From Coriobacteriaceae bacterium (lineage in GTDB: Bacteria; Actinomycetota; Coriobacteriia; Coriobacteriales; UMGS124), in contig JAHZGC010000004.1 in the NCBI GenBank assembly GCA_019421015.1, positions 126,367-187,829 of the forward strand: 61,463 nt of DNA, read 5' to 3'. How positions within the stretch are numbered: the stretch's first letter is position 1; each line of letters starts with the position of its first letter. A model generated the notes under the pieces. That model searched no databases. It was not told the DNA's origin and saw nothing but the letters and a program-made list of their open reading frames with translations. Positions 60,382 to 61,463 of this stretch are shown one piece after another. Both the position numbers and the translations under genes were made by a program.

Positions 60382-61463
60382 ATGTCCGACGAGAAGAAGG
60401 TGAGCGCAGAGACCACGGCAGGCGAGCCGGCTCCGAAGAAGAAGCACTGGCCCATCGTTGTCTCCGTGCTCGCGGTTATCGTCATCGCAGTGCTGGTCGC
60501 ATTCCTGCACTGGCATGAGGAGCCGTCGTTCTGCAACACGTTCTGCCACCAGCCCATGGACTACTACGTCGAGGGCTACTACAGCGAGGACCCGGGCCTG
60601 TCGGCTTCGAACCACGCTGAGGCCAACGTGACCTGCCTCGGCTGCCACTGGTCTCAGGCCAAGATGCTCGACCTGGTCCACGAGGTCGTGCTCTTTGCCA
60701 CCGACGGCTTCACCAACCCGCTGCCCGACCAGAAGCAGTTCGTGAACGACGACTTCTGCGGCGGCTGCCACGACGGCGTGACCGCTCCCACCAAGGAAGA
60801 GGCCACCGCCGGCCAGGCCATCGACCCGCACAACATCCCCGACATCGACATGCACAAGGGCATCGAGTGCGGTGACTGCCACAGCGTCCACAAGCAGTCC
60901 ACCTATGTCTGCGCTCAGTGCCACGCCGACGTGGACGTGCCCGAGCACTGGGCCACTCCCGCCAACAACGAGGCCCAGGCCGCCACGGCCAACTGGCCCG
61001 TCGACGAGCAGACCGGCACCGTTGTGGATCCCCACAACATCCCCGAGGGCGACACCCACGCTGCTATCACCTGCGCCAGCTGCCACAGCGACAACACCTT
61101 CGTGTGCGCCCAGTGCCACACCTCCGAGACCGTAGTCTCCGAGCTCCCCGAGGGTTGGACCGTGCCCGAGGAGAACGCCGCCCAGGCTGCCGCCACCGAG
61201 GCTACCCCGCTCTACAACTTCCACAGCACCGAGTACCTGCCCTTCTCTGAGATGCACCAGACCGCCGGCGCCATGTTCGGCAACGAGGGCGACGGCATCA
61301 TCACCTGCGCCGACTGCCACGCCGAGAAGGTTGTTGCCTGCGCCATGTGCCACCTCAACGCCTTTGAGGGCAACGTCCCCGAGGGTTGGACCGTTCCCGA
61401 GCACGCCATGGACGTCCACGGTGCTGCCGACGACGCCGAGCCCGCTGACGACGCCGACGCTGC
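60382..61463 (+). CDS. Membrane-anchored multiheme cytochrome c (partial, continues past the window)
   Basis: At least 360 residues from ATG 60382 (GAGGAGGAG upstream). A charged N-terminus, one membrane helix at ~23-43, and then heme sites: one C-x3-C-H (CNTFCH) and eight C-x2-C-H (CLGCH, CGGCH, CGDCH, CAQCH, CASCH, CAQCH, CADCH, CAMCH). Tandem segments of the type 'E-G-W-T-V-P-E' and 'DPHNIP' repeat between them. The arrangement is like NapC/NirT-family or NrfH-like anchors that pass electrons from menaquinol to exported reductases, but with more hemes. The end lies outside the window. Confidence 0.88.
   Translation, partial: MSDEKKVSAETTAGEPAPKKKHWPIVVSVLAVIVIAVLVAFLHWHEEPSFCNTFCHQPMDYYVEGYYSEDPGLSASNHAEANVTCLGCHWSQAKMLDLVHEVVLFATDGFTNPLPDQKQFVNDDFCGGCHDGVTAPTKEEATAGQAIDPHNIPDIDMHKGIECGDCHSVHKQSTYVCAQCHADVDVPEHWATPANNEAQAATANWPVDEQTGTVVDPHNIPEGDTHAAITCASCHSDNTFVCAQCHTSETVVSELPEGWTVPEENAAQAAATEATPLYNFHSTEYLPFSEMHQTAGAMFGNEGDGIITCADCHAEKVVACAMCHLNAFEGNVPEGWTVPEHAMDVHGAADDAEPADDADA

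Overview
The window is high-GC (mid-60s % by eye), gene-dense, and reads as the chromosome of an anaerobic Coriobacteriia member, most likely Eggerthellaceae (Eggerthella/Gordonibacter/Adlercreutzia/Slackia relatives). The evidence is the combination of Tat-exported FMN/FAD reductases of the fumarate-reductase type, membrane-embedded LuxR regulators beside them, sulfite-oxidase-type molybdoenzymes, a multiheme cytochrome c, a polyferredoxin, and an actinobacterial-style housekeeping set. The species cannot be named from sequence reading alone. There is no rRNA, CRISPR array or intact prophage.

Layout. 1-1.5 kb: molybdopterin-oxidoreductase pieces (end of one gene, a molybdopterin-domain protein, a stand-alone dimerisation domain). 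1.9-5.5 kb: flavoprotein reductase facing a 12-TM LuxR regulator tail to tail. 5.7-9.6 kb: membrane-anchored nuclease-fold protein, NlpC/P60 peptidase, HTH-aminotransferase fusion. 9.7-10.2 kb: two palindromic repeat elements. 10.3-17.2 kb: addBA recombination exonuclease. 17.6-20.3 kb: Zn/Cd-responsive ArsR, metal-binding HMA protein and P1B-ATPase behind a clear promoter/operator. 20.8-25.4 kb: DUF3800 protein with a low-complexity tail, LEA-like protein, sfsA, HTH-membrane protein. 25.7-30.8 kb: PFL/UPF0210 protein, trmO, a flippase-like membrane protein, gamma carbonic anhydrase-like protein. 31.4-35.1 kb: tRNA-Val, hydroxyacid dehydrogenase, FAD oxidoreductase, AlbA_2 regulator. 35.1-36.4 kb: AT-rich stretch with a G13 tract ahead of a LytTR regulator. 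36.5-42.3 kb: MFS-CBS transporter, then a second LuxR/flavoprotein tail-to-tail pair. 42.6-48.5 kb: GNAT, VanRS-like two-component system, metG, tatD, flavodoxin-fold reductase. 48.5-55.9 kb: rsmA, an unusual helicase operon, Xaa-Pro peptidase, veg, ispE. 56-58.8 kb: tRNA-Pro, tatA, greA, lysS. 58.9 kb to the end: polyferredoxin and multiheme cytochrome c (runs off the window).

Working together: electrons could pass from ferredoxin and multiheme cytochrome to exported flavin reductases, which need TatA for export, while the adjacent membrane LuxR proteins probably sense the electron acceptors. This link is inferred from gene content. The most unusual items are: three copies of a 108-bp terminal-inverted-repeat element, one of which supplies the stop codon of a gene; two copies of a ~225-bp palindromic element; a putative RelE-like-domain/SF1-helicase/TPR operon with a coiled-coil and a DG-repeat protein; a HTH-aminotransferase gene with a strong internal start site; a 13-G tract before a degenerate LytTR regulator; and a short block of conserved-residue loss inside metG.
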